A DNA stretch of 64,000 nt, from NCBI RefSeq assembly GCF_013114625.1, contig NZ_VTXD01000015.1, positions 24,612 to 88,611 on the forward strand, written 5' to 3'. Source of the DNA: Vibrio sp. 99-70-13A1 (GTDB taxonomy: Bacteria; Pseudomonadota; Gammaproteobacteria; Enterobacterales; Vibrionaceae). Positions 10,836 to 17,974 of the stretch are shown in pieces (within the stretch, counting starts at the first letter, position 1; every line of letters starts with the position of its first letter). A program made the position numbers and the translations under genes. Below the pieces are notes generated by a model. It was not told the DNA's origin and did no database searches. It saw nothing but the letters and a program-made list of their open reading frames with translations.

Positions 10836-10940
10836 ACCTACCTTACATTTTACTGCATCTTGGAATCTGCCAAGGATTCATCCTTGCGGTTTAAGGAAAA
10901 CTTCTGGTCAAGAACGATATAGAAAGAGAATTAATTAAAT

Positions 10941-10992
10941 TTATGCGGGCATGTACCACTGAGTAGTATAATTGTGGTACATGCCCGCATAA
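10941..10992. repeat. Perfect 19-bp inverted repeat, 14-nt loop
   Basis: The left arm TTATGCGGGCATGTACCAC (10941-10959) is perfectly complemented at 10974-10992. The arm is long and GC-richer than its surroundings, and no T tract follows, so it is not an ordinary terminator. It could be an mRNA structure at the end of suf, a protein-binding site, or a remnant of a small mobile element. Confidence 0.85.
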
Positions 10993-10996
10993 TCAA

Positions 10997-11024
10997 GGGT
11001 AGTTAATTGTGGACGACACTACCC
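10997..11024. repeat. Second inverted repeat (7 bp arms, 14-nt loop)
   Basis: GGGTAGT (10997-11003) and ACTACCC (11018-11024) form a hairpin five bases after the larger one. The loop length (14 nt) is the same, giving a tandem two-hairpin structure upstream of catB. Confidence 0.6.
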
Positions 11025-11090
11025 GTTCCTAGCCAGGGTTAATGCCGGTCAAGCTCATAAAAACGTTATAAGTTTCCAAAGGAATACAGT

Positions 11091-11723
11091 TTGAATAATT
11101 TTTTTGAGAGCCCTTTTGTGGGTAAATCTCTGAAAGAACAAGTCACGAACCCAAATATTATCGTGGGTGAGCATAGTTACTATTCTGGTTATTACCATAA
11201 TCATAGTTTTGATGATTGTGCGCGTTATTTACTCGCGGATAGGACTGATATAGATAAGCTGATTATTGGCCGTTACTGCTCGATAGGTTCTGGTGCGGTG
11301 TTTATGATGGCTGGTAATCAAGGGCACCAAAACAATTGGGTCAGCACGTTTCCATTTTTCTATCAGGATAATGAGAGCTTTGCGGATGCAAAAGATGGCT
11401 TTCAGCGTTCGGGTGATACGGTGATTGGTAATGATGTATGGATTGGCACGGAAGCTATGATCATGAGCGGTATATCTATTGGAGACGGCGCAATTATCGC
11501 AAGCCGTGCTGTCGTGACTAAAGATGTTGCTCCATATTCAATTGTGGGTTCGAACCCAGCGAAACATATTCGTTACAGATTCTCTGAAGGCGAGATAGCC
11601 CAATTATTAGAGATGAAATGGTGGGAATGGAGTGATGAGCAAGTGAAGGGAGCCATGAGCTTAATGTGTTCATCAAATATTGAAGGTCTGTATGATTATT
11701 GGAAAACGTTAATTCGTACGTAA
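11091..11723 (+). CDS. catB: CatB-type xenobiotic (chloramphenicol) acetyltransferase
   Basis: A 210-residue left-handed beta-helix acetyltransferase of the type B chloramphenicol / xenobiotic class. Its N-terminus ([17 protein letters not shown]), [11 protein letters not shown] and the catalytic H79 in MAGNQGH match the CatB family closely, followed by hexapeptide repeats ([23 protein letters not shown], split over residues 115-140). It would acetylate chloramphenicol or another hydroxylated compound with acetyl-CoA; the true substrate is unknown. The TTG start at 11091 is supported by AAAGGA 7 bp upstream. CatB genes often travel as integron cassettes, but I see no attC site here. Confidence 0.88.
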   Translation: MNNFFESPFVGKSLKEQVTNPNIIVGEHSYYSGYYHNHSFDDCARYLLADRTDIDKLIIGRYCSIGSGAVFMMAGNQGHQNNWVSTFPFFYQDNESFADAKDGFQRSGDTVIGNDVWIGTEAMIMSGISIGDGAIIASRAVVTKDVAPYSIVGSNPAKHIRYRFSEGEIAQLLEMKWWEWSDEQVKGAMSLMCSSNIEGLYDYWKTLIRT

Positions 11724-11766
11724 TACCCATTTTATCTGATGATTTACACATGGCACTTTAGAGCTA

Positions 11767-11806
11767 ATTTTTGGAGTGTAGAGCAGGTTTTTGGAGTGTG
11801 ACCGCA
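11767..11806. repeat. Two-unit 20-bp tandem repeat
   Basis: Two adjacent copies of a unit starting TTTTGGAGTGT lie between catB and the Crp/Fnr gene. This is another short repeat shortly after a stop codon. Confidence 0.6.
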
Positions 11807-11917
11807 AGTCTTAGCATGCAATATCGGTTTTGGAAAAATAGCCTGTGCCTTAGGCTTGTGACCGATCTGTCACTTAATAGGTACCATGCTTCTGGTTTGC
11901 TCGTAATAGGTAGGAAT

Positions 11918-12508
11918 ATGGAAAATACCAATCAACAATTGCTGAAAAACACATTCTCGGCTTTTATCTCATTAAATCAATCCGATATGGATATAGCACT
12001 TCCTTATTTTACATTTCGCTATTGCCACCCGAAAGAGTACCTCTTTTTAAGCGGTGAGCTTCCACTTGATGTCCATTTTGTTCTGAATGGCGTTGGTAGA
12101 TATTTTTATATTGATCAAAATGGCATCGAGCGTAATAAATCGTTGGTTAGAAAAGGCGGCGCTTTTGCAAGCATCAGTTCGATTGTTGAAGGTAGCCCTA
12201 GTCCATTCTTTGCTCAGGCTCTTACCGAATGTGTTATTGCTTCGATAAGCTACTCAAATTTGGTGGAGCTTTCTAAATCAAACAATAATTGGGGAGATTT
12301 TGTTCGTAAGATGTTCGAGCGTTTAGTGCTAAAGAAAGAAAAAAGAGAGGCTGGGTTTCTTATGCTGTCGGCAAAGGAACGCTACTTACAATTTCTAAAA
12401 GAGTTTGGTGCAGACAGCCAAGAAATTCCACTTCGTCATGTCGCCATGTACTTAGGCATCACCGATGTTACTTTGTCGCGTATCCGTCGCGAAATGGGCT
12501 TAACCTAG
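11918..12508 (+). CDS. Crp/Fnr-family transcription regulator
   Basis: A 196-residue cytosolic regulator with an N-terminal cyclic-nucleotide-binding-like beta roll (about residues 20-115) and a C-terminal winged helix (HVAMYLGITDVTLSRIRREMG, about 172-192). It lacks the Fnr cysteine cluster and the residues that mark cAMP binding in CRP, so the signal is unknown. It resembles the small-ligand YeiL/Crp-like group. I choose the ATG at 11918, with AGG 7 bp upstream, rather than the longer frame from 11771, whose first 49 residues come from repetitive spacer DNA. Confidence 0.85.
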   Translation: MENTNQQLLKNTFSAFISLNQSDMDIALPYFTFRYCHPKEYLFLSGELPLDVHFVLNGVGRYFYIDQNGIERNKSLVRKGGAFASISSIVEGSPSPFFAQALTECVIASISYSNLVELSKSNNNWGDFVRKMFERLVLKKEKREAGFLMLSAKERYLQFLKEFGADSQEIPLRHVAMYLGITDVTLSRIRREMGLT

Positions 12509-12646
12509 GTTCGGTAGGCTTTAACAGGGGTTAGGTAGGCTTTTTATAGATTCGGTTGGCTTAACACAGGTTAGGTGGGCTTTATATAGGCACTGTGGAC
12601 TAAACATAGATTCGTTGGGCTTAACATAGGTTAAGGTGGCGTTAAT
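12509..12646. repeat. Degenerate tandem repeat array of a roughly 42-bp higher-order unit
   Basis: The whole spacer after the Crp/Fnr stop is built from imperfect copies of elements like TTAGGTGGGCTTTATATAG and TCGTTGGGCTTAACATAGG, in alternation. The array begins at the stop codon (CCTAGGTTCGG) and runs almost to the next gene. Confidence 0.75.
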
Positions 12647-12688
12647 TTGATTTTTATATGCTCTCGTTTTCGACAACGGAGTATCGAC

Positions 12689-13135
12689 ATGCAAAAACTA
12701 CTACCACCAGTTCTGTTCTTAATTTTTATCATTGCAATGGGCTTAATGTGCTGGAGTATTAGCGCCACTCATTTACTTATCTTTCCTTTTAACCTTATTG
12801 GCTTACCTATCATTAGTGCGGGTTTGATGCTCGCGATGACAGGTAAACAGTTATTTAAGAAACTAGAAACCAATATTATGACGTTTGATGAGCCAACCAT
12901 GTTAGTCACAGAAGGTATTTACCAATACACAAGAAACCCTATGTACTTGGGCTTTACTATTGCAATGCTCGGTTTTTCAATGCTCATGGGGGCTTCGGTT
13001 GTGTCCTTATTAATGGCGGTCATATTCCTATTTATAACGGACAGGTGGTATATCTCATTTGAAGAACAAATGATGCACACTAAGTTTGGTAAAGATTACG
13101 AAGAATACTGTCGAAAAGTGCGTCGGTGGATTTAA
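12689..13135 (+). CDS. Isoprenylcysteine/phospholipid methyltransferase-family membrane protein
   Basis: A 148-residue inner-membrane protein with about four hydrophobic segments. The C-terminal signature of the ICMT/PEMT family is present: TEGIYQYTRNPMYLG, then a C-terminal EEQMMHTKFGKDYEEYCRKVRRW. Such proteins methylate membrane-associated substrates with S-adenosylmethionine, but the substrate cannot be inferred. I use the ATG at 12689; the frame from 12647 adds residues with no membrane or family features. Confidence 0.85.
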   Translation: MQKLLPPVLFLIFIIAMGLMCWSISATHLLIFPFNLIGLPIISAGLMLAMTGKQLFKKLETNIMTFDEPTMLVTEGIYQYTRNPMYLGFTIAMLGFSMLMGASVVSLLMAVIFLFITDRWYISFEEQMMHTKFGKDYEEYCRKVRRWI

Positions 13136-13147
13136 AGCCTAGAAGTC

Positions 13148-13178
13148 TGCAGGCGCTTCTATTTGCAGGCGCCTCTAA
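13148..13178. repeat. Two-unit 15-16 bp imperfect repeat
   Basis: CTGCAGGCGCTTCTAT is followed directly by TTGCAGGCGCCTCTAA. The two copies lie 13 bases after the methyltransferase stop. They also allow a GC-rich hairpin, so this could act as a weak terminator. Confidence 0.6.
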
Positions 13179-13299
13179 ATAGTAGACGCTGCACGATGGC
13201 CGTGATTAACTTGTGAGATTTTTATGAGAATTACATGAACGGGTCGTGAGACTTGAGGTTCATCCTATAAGTGTTCTCAACAAAATGGATGGAATCGAT

Positions 13300-13983
13300 A
13301 TGTTAAAACTCTCTCAACTTGGACTTATTATCTCCGCTTCTGCTCTAGCTATGAATATCAACGTTATTCAGGCTGCAGAAATGGAAATTACGGTTACGAA
13401 TGCAACAAAGGGCATTTATTTTACCCCTCTGATAGTCGCTGCGCACAGTGGTGATGCACGTATGTTCCGGCTTGGTGAAAGCGCTTCTTCAGAACTAGAA
13501 GCGATGGCTGAGGGTGGTGACATCTCTGGCTTATCTTCTTTAGTTGGCAATGCGGGTGGAGTGGTAGTAGAAAATCCTGCTTCGGGTATTTTGGATCCAG
13601 GTATGGCGACTACATTCAATTTAGACAGTGGAGATATGGGGTACTTATCATTAAGTGCAATGTTGTTGCCAACTAATGATGGATTTGTTGGGTTAGACAG
13701 TTGGACTATTCCTTCTGAAGCTGGCACATATAAGGCTTCACTTTATGGTTATGATGCGGGTACTGAGGCGAATGATGAGCTGGCAAGCAGTATGCCTAAC
13801 CCTCCTTTTATAACTTTTGGGGCTGGTGGTACTGGGGTAGAAACTGCTAATAGCAATAATACGGTTCATATCCACCCTGGTAATCTTGGTGATAGTGACA
13901 ATGCTGGTGGAATGAGTGATTTAGATAGCAGCTCACATCGTTGGTTGAACCCTGTTGCAACCATCACTATCGTTGTTAAGTAA
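13300..13983 (+). CDS. Exported Spondin_N domain protein
   Basis: A 227-residue protein with a Sec signal peptide (hydrophobic stretch to about residue 22, cleavage after VIQAA) followed by one Spondin_N-type domain. Family features include ITVTNAT.G..FTP, SS.LE.MAEGGD, LLPTNDGFVGLDS and YGYDAGTEANDE near the C-terminal HRWLNP. In bacteria this domain occurs in secreted proteins of unknown role; in animals it mediates adhesion and binds metal. The ATG at 13300 fits the signal peptide; 13285 (also ATG) is possible. It is co-directional with, and related to, the next gene. Confidence 0.88.
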   Translation: MLKLSQLGLIISASALAMNINVIQAAEMEITVTNATKGIYFTPLIVAAHSGDARMFRLGESASSELEAMAEGGDISGLSSLVGNAGGVVVENPASGILDPGMATTFNLDSGDMGYLSLSAMLLPTNDGFVGLDSWTIPSEAGTYKASLYGYDAGTEANDELASSMPNPPFITFGAGGTGVETANSNNTVHIHPGNLGDSDNAGGMSDLDSSSHRWLNPVATITIVVK

Positions 13984-13992
13984 GGGGGCTGT

Positions 13993-14673
13993 ATGAATAA
14001 GCGAATTTTAATTGCGGCATGTGTCGCTATTACATTAGCGGGTTGTGGTGATGATAATGACACAACAAAAGCGCGTTATAGCATTAGCGTCACGAACCTT
14101 ACCGCTAACCAACCTATGTCCCCTCTTGCAATAATGACTCACACAGAGGAATACAACTTATTTGAAGTAGGAAGCGCGGCATCGATGGAACTGGAATATC
14201 TTGCTGAAGGAGGAAGCAATGCGGAGCTCCTTGCATTGTCAGATTCTGAATCAAGCGTTGGAGCCTCTGTTTCTGGCAATGGCTTATTGTTACCTGGATC
14301 CACCGATAGTGTCGAACTGACGGTGACGTCTTATTATCCCTACTTATCGATTGCCTCGATGCTAGTCAATACTAATGATGCATTTGTCGGAGAAACCGGT
14401 ATAGATGTCTCTGGTTTGGAGGTAGGTGGTCGTTACTCGATGAGCATGAGTGTTTGGGATTCAGGGACGGAAGCTAATGATGAGCTTTCTGAGACGATCC
14501 CCGGTCCTGCCGGTGGCGGTGAAGGTTTTAATGCCGAGCGAAATGATGATGACCGAGTAACGTTTCATTCAGGTGTTATTAGCCAAGATGATGGTCTTAG
14601 TTCGTCAACGCTTTCTGCTAACCATCGCTTTCTAAACCCTGGAGCTCAGCTTGTAATTACAAGGATTGAATAA
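13993..14673 (+). CDS. Spondin_N domain lipoprotein
   Basis: A 226-residue paralogue of the upstream protein. Its N-terminus ends in the lipobox LAGC (C18), followed by GDDND, so it is a lipoprotein; Asp at +3 does not decide inner versus outer membrane in vibrios. The domain keeps SMELEYLAEGG, VNTNDAFVGE and WDSGTEANDE, with HRFLNPG at the end. It lies 9 bp after its paralogue. One secreted and one lipid-anchored copy beside a two-component system suggests a surface pair under that system's control. Confidence 0.88.
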   Translation: MNKRILIAACVAITLAGCGDDNDTTKARYSISVTNLTANQPMSPLAIMTHTEEYNLFEVGSAASMELEYLAEGGSNAELLALSDSESSVGASVSGNGLLLPGSTDSVELTVTSYYPYLSIASMLVNTNDAFVGETGIDVSGLEVGGRYSMSMSVWDSGTEANDELSETIPGPAGGGEGFNAERNDDDRVTFHSGVISQDDGLSSSTLSANHRFLNPGAQLVITRIE

Positions 14674-14691
14674 TTAATATGAAAGAAAATG

Positions 14692-14739
14692 CTCCCTATC
14701 TCGGTCTGCATGAGGGTATGACAATACTGGGATAGGGAG
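14692..14739 (+). promoter_or_regulatory. Inverted repeat that would hide the response regulator's ribosome site
   Basis: CTCCCTATC (14692-14700) pairs perfectly with GATAGGGAG (14731-14739). The right arm contains the Shine-Dalgarno GGGAG of the response regulator, 5 bp before its ATG at 14745. Folding of the mRNA would lower its translation relative to the Spondin_N genes. The 30-nt loop makes the fold only moderately stable. It could instead be a DNA-binding site. Confidence 0.5.
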
Positions 14740-14744
14740 ATGTC

Positions 14745-15497
14745 ATGGAAAACAACCTCAATGCTCAAAGTGCCAAGATATTGCTTGTCGAAGATGATAA
14801 TGATCTTGCTGAACTGATACAAATGCACATCAAATTTCAAGGCCATCAAACCGTTCGCGTGACAAGTTGTCGGCAAGCTCATATTGCTTATCAAGATGAA
14901 CCCTTTGACTTACTTGTGCTGGACCGAGGTTTACCCGACGGTGACGGTTTGGATATTTGTCACCAACTTCGTCAAAATAATGATTGGGTTCCGGTATTGG
15001 TATTGACGGCGCGCGGTAGTGAATTAGAAAAAGTTGAAGGGTTGGAAGCTGGTGTTGACGACTATATTTCGAAGCCGTTTAGTGTGCTTGAATTCCAGGC
15101 TCGAGTTCGCAATATTCTGCGTAGAAATCAATCTAATTCAACGGATATTCCAGAATTAATTGAACCTAAAAGCACAATGGATTTTGGTTGTCTGACGATA
15201 ACGCCAGAGCTCCATCAAGTGTCTCTTAATCACGAAGATGTGCCATTGACCGCTACAGAATTTACTTTGCTCCAGTTTCTCGCTAATCGCCCTGGGAGGG
15301 TATTCAGCAAAGATGAGCTATTAGAGCATGTCTGGAATACTAACCACACGGGATATTATCATACGGTTTGCAGTACCATTAATCGTTTGAGAACTAAATT
15401 GTCTGAGTCAGAAAAAGAGTTGCCTGAGTCGGAAAAAGATACGCAATTTATTCAGACGGTATGGGGCGTTGGATACAAGTTTCAGCCAAGAGTATAG
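14745..15497 (+). CDS. OmpR/PhoB-family response regulator
   Basis: A 250-residue regulator with a receiver domain (acidic pocket EDD at 16-18, phosphorylation site D60 in LVLDRGLPDGDG, lysine in ISKPF) and a C-terminal winged helix (about 150-249) ending TVWGVGYKF. The wing region carries an unusual insertion, SESEKELPESEKD, from a 21-bp tandem duplication. Its partner kinase starts 9 bp downstream. The flanking Spondin_N genes are the likely targets. Confidence 0.93.
   Translation: MENNLNAQSAKILLVEDDNDLAELIQMHIKFQGHQTVRVTSCRQAHIAYQDEPFDLLVLDRGLPDGDGLDICHQLRQNNDWVPVLVLTARGSELEKVEGLEAGVDDYISKPFSVLEFQARVRNILRRNQSNSTDIPELIEPKSTMDFGCLTITPELHQVSLNHEDVPLTATEFTLLQFLANRPGRVFSKDELLEHVWNTNHTGYYHTVCSTINRLRTKLSESEKELPESEKDTQFIQTVWGVGYKFQPRV
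15403..15443. repeat. 21-bp in-frame tandem duplication in the response regulator
   Basis: Two near-identical copies of a 21-bp unit (15403-15423 and 15424-15443) encode the repeated Glu/Ser-rich loop in the DNA-binding domain, between the recognition helix region and the last beta hairpin. Confidence 0.8.
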
Positions 15498-15506
15498 GGT
15501 GTCAAG

Positions 15507-16898
15507 ATGAAACAAAAACCGTTAAGTTTTAAATCACGATTGGTGATATTTACAAGTATTTGGTTTTGCTTGACTGCTTTGGTGATCGCAACAACCTACA
15601 ACTGGCAGAAAGAAACAACCGAGCAATTCACCAAACAAAGCTTACACAAAGATCTTGCCAGTCATATGCGAGATGACAACCCATTAATGATCGGCACGGA
15701 TTACAACCCGAAGGCGTTGAAGTCGATATTTCATACTCTTATGTTGATGGGACCAGATTTTGAGATCTATTTTTTGGATAGCCAAGGAAAAATTACCACT
15801 CATGCCGCCCCAGAGGAGGCTCAGTTGATGGGTTATGTTAATCTTAATCCCATCAAACGCTATTTAGGTAATCAAGCCTTTCCCATTTTGGGTACCGATC
15901 CCCGTAACCCTGATGAAAACAAAGTATTTTCAGTGGCTGCGATTGAAGAGTTAGGATCAACGGTCGGTTATCTCTACGTGGTAATAGGCAGTACACGCCA
16001 CACGGCGATCGCCAACTCAATTGTGAATACCCCATACTCAGCGCTAACTGCGCTGGTTCTTTTTTCCATTTTAGGCTTTGCGTTTGGTGCTTACTGGCTT
16101 GTAAAACAGAGTTTGCTCAAGCCAATTCAGCAAGTGACTGATCAGCTTCAGAAGCAAGCTGGACATGATTTTCGTCTCAATGCCGACTTTACCTATCGCG
16201 TACCAGAGTTAATTCCCATAGCAGAGTCCTATCATTTGATGGCAAAACACATCCAACAACAATTTTTGTTGTTGGAATATCAAGCTTCAGCGAGAAAACA
16301 GAGCTTATTGCAACTGAGTCATGACTTAAAAACCCCCCTTTCTAGCGTGTTAGGTTATCTAGAAACCTGGAAGATGACTCACCCAGAGTCAGACCCATTG
16401 ATTGATATCGCTTATCGAAATTGCAACAAGTTATCTATTCAACTGGAATCTCTGCTTGATTCTGCGAAGCAAGAGGCAAAACTGCCTAGTTATGAGTATC
16501 AATTGGTTGCGTTAAAACCTTTACTTGATGAGTGCGCTGAAACTATGCGTAGTCATTGTATTCGTAAGAATATCTGTTTGCAGATGGAGGTTGAGGACGG
16601 GTTGGAAACCATTGGAGATAAGCAGTTACTAGAACGTTTGATATTGAACTTACTGGACAATGCATTTCGTCATAGCCCTAAGGACGCCGAGATTCAATGT
16701 CAAATCACGGCGGATTCAAACAATGGAAAAATTTACTTTGTCTTCCGTAACTTTATTGATAATGAAGCACCAAATGGCTCGTTGGGGATAGGCACTCGCA
16801 TCGTTAAATCCATCCTTATGTTGCATTACAGTGTCTTACAGACTTCTCAGGTAGATAATAGGTTTGAACAAAGCTTTTACTTAAACTCACCGACCTGA
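15507..16898 (+). CDS. Membrane sensor histidine kinase
   Basis: A 463-residue kinase with two membrane segments (about 12-31 and 178-198) flanking a periplasmic sensor of about 145 residues, a short HAMP-like linker, and a dimerisation domain with H272 in LSHDLKTPLSS. The N box is LILNLLDNAFRHSP. The nucleotide-binding domain looks reduced: no DxGxG G1 box follows, only SLGIGTRIVKSI as a G2-like element, so ATP binding may be atypical. It probably phosphorylates the adjacent regulator. Confidence 0.9.
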   Translation: MKQKPLSFKSRLVIFTSIWFCLTALVIATTYNWQKETTEQFTKQSLHKDLASHMRDDNPLMIGTDYNPKALKSIFHTLMLMGPDFEIYFLDSQGKITTHAAPEEAQLMGYVNLNPIKRYLGNQAFPILGTDPRNPDENKVFSVAAIEELGSTVGYLYVVIGSTRHTAIANSIVNTPYSALTALVLFSILGFAFGAYWLVKQSLLKPIQQVTDQLQKQAGHDFRLNADFTYRVPELIPIAESYHLMAKHIQQQFLLLEYQASARKQSLLQLSHDLKTPLSSVLGYLETWKMTHPESDPLIDIAYRNCNKLSIQLESLLDSAKQEAKLPSYEYQLVALKPLLDECAETMRSHCIRKNICLQMEVEDGLETIGDKQLLERLILNLLDNAFRHSPKDAEIQCQITADSNNGKIYFVFRNFIDNEAPNGSLGIGTRIVKSILMLHYSVLQTSQVDNRFEQSFYLNSPT

Positions 16899-16992
16899 CC
16901 TGACTTAACAGCAGCAGAGTGATATCTCACAAGTGAGAGTGAACAGTCGACATTCATAGGCGACTGGCACAATTTCATATTTTGGAAATGTA

Positions 16993-17895
16993 TTAAATAA
17001 TAATGGGAATTTGAAAAGCGAAAGTTACACCACCAATAGCGCTCATATCAACGTGATGAACCATTTCGATTAAATGGGCAGATTCATTCACTTGATAGCC
17101 TAGAATCTCTGCTTGTTTAAATAAGCCCTCAATTGCCGCCAGATAGGCAATATCAGACACTAAATAGACCTCACAGCAGAGGTAATAGCCTTCAGGAATG
17201 AAGTAATCATACTGCTCACTATCAACTTGCCAGTCCCCGACAGTAAAAGATATGTCTTTCCACTTTCGTTCTAATTCTGAAATAGGTGCCGTACTCATTA
17301 ATCGTGTACTGTTTTCGCCATGAGTTTCAAATACTTCATCCCAGTCAAAGTTAGGTATGTCTTTAATTTTCATGCCTCTCGCGGGGTACCATACCAGTTC
17401 GGTTGGCATGTCTTGAGCCAGCTGTTTTTCAATGGACTGTTTAGCTCCTGGGTGCGACAACTTATCTAACAGTTGAGCCATATCTGCTGACGTGCCTGAG
17501 ACGACGAATTGATGAAGACTTTTTGCCGTCATCCCTAATTCCCGCTTTAAAACCTTTGCCATCGCTTGAGATGAGGAATAGCCGCATTCATGAGCAATAT
17601 CTGTGACTTTTAATGGCGTTTCTGAAGAAAGCAGCGACACGGCATATTGCAAGCGCACCCGACCTAAATATTGCCCCGGGGTTTCCCCGAATAACTGACT
17701 AAACTGCCTGTGAAAGTGATAGGGCGAAATGGCACTCTCTTGCGCGATTTGTTCCCAAGACAAACTCTCCGCCAATGAGTTGTGCATTGTAAATAAAGCT
17801 TTCTCAAAGCGCGTTTTGTGGTGAGCAGGCAAAGGTTTTAATAATGCCATCTCAGGTACTAACGCGTAAGGCTGTTTATTTGCGGGATCAGTCAT
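16993..17895 (-). CDS. AraC-family regulator with GyrI-like effector domain
   Basis: A 300-residue regulator with an N-terminal AraC DNA-binding domain (helix-turn-helix motifs about residues 45-65 and 95-115, including AISPYHFHRQFSQLFGETP). A C-terminal GyrI-like/effector-binding domain (about 170-300) follows. Proteins of this architecture (Rob/SoxS-like with small-molecule binding) often sense lipophilic drugs. It lies 79 bp downstream of the RND pump in the same direction, which makes control of that pump plausible. Confidence 0.87.
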   Translation of the reverse strand: MTDPANKQPYALVPEMALLKPLPAHHKTRFEKALFTMHNSLAESLSWEQIAQESAISPYHFHRQFSQLFGETPGQYLGRVRLQYAVSLLSSETPLKVTDIAHECGYSSSQAMAKVLKRELGMTAKSLHQFVVSGTSADMAQLLDKLSHPGAKQSIEKQLAQDMPTELVWYPARGMKIKDIPNFDWDEVFETHGENSTRLMSTAPISELERKWKDISFTVGDWQVDSEQYDYFIPEGYYLCCEVYLVSDIAYLAAIEGLFKQAEILGYQVNESAHLIEMVHHVDMSAIGGVTFAFQIPIII

Positions 17896-17974
17896 AGTGA
17901 ATGTGAGTGAGTATCGGGAACTTTCACTATGACGATTCGCCTTTTTAAATGCAACTTGTCCGATTGGATTTACC

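Noticed and set aside
10871..10886. Terminator of the suf operon
   Set aside because: Only a 6-bp stem (CAAGGA/TCCTTG) with no T tract.
11723..11770. Integron cassette boundary after catB
   Set aside because: CatB genes are common cassettes, but I found no attC core sites (RYYYAAC/GTTRRRY with imperfect dyad) on either side, and no integrase.
11771..11917. 49-residue extension of the Crp/Fnr regulator
   Set aside because: It comes from the 20-bp repeat and spacer DNA, has no family match, and the inner ATG fits the domain.
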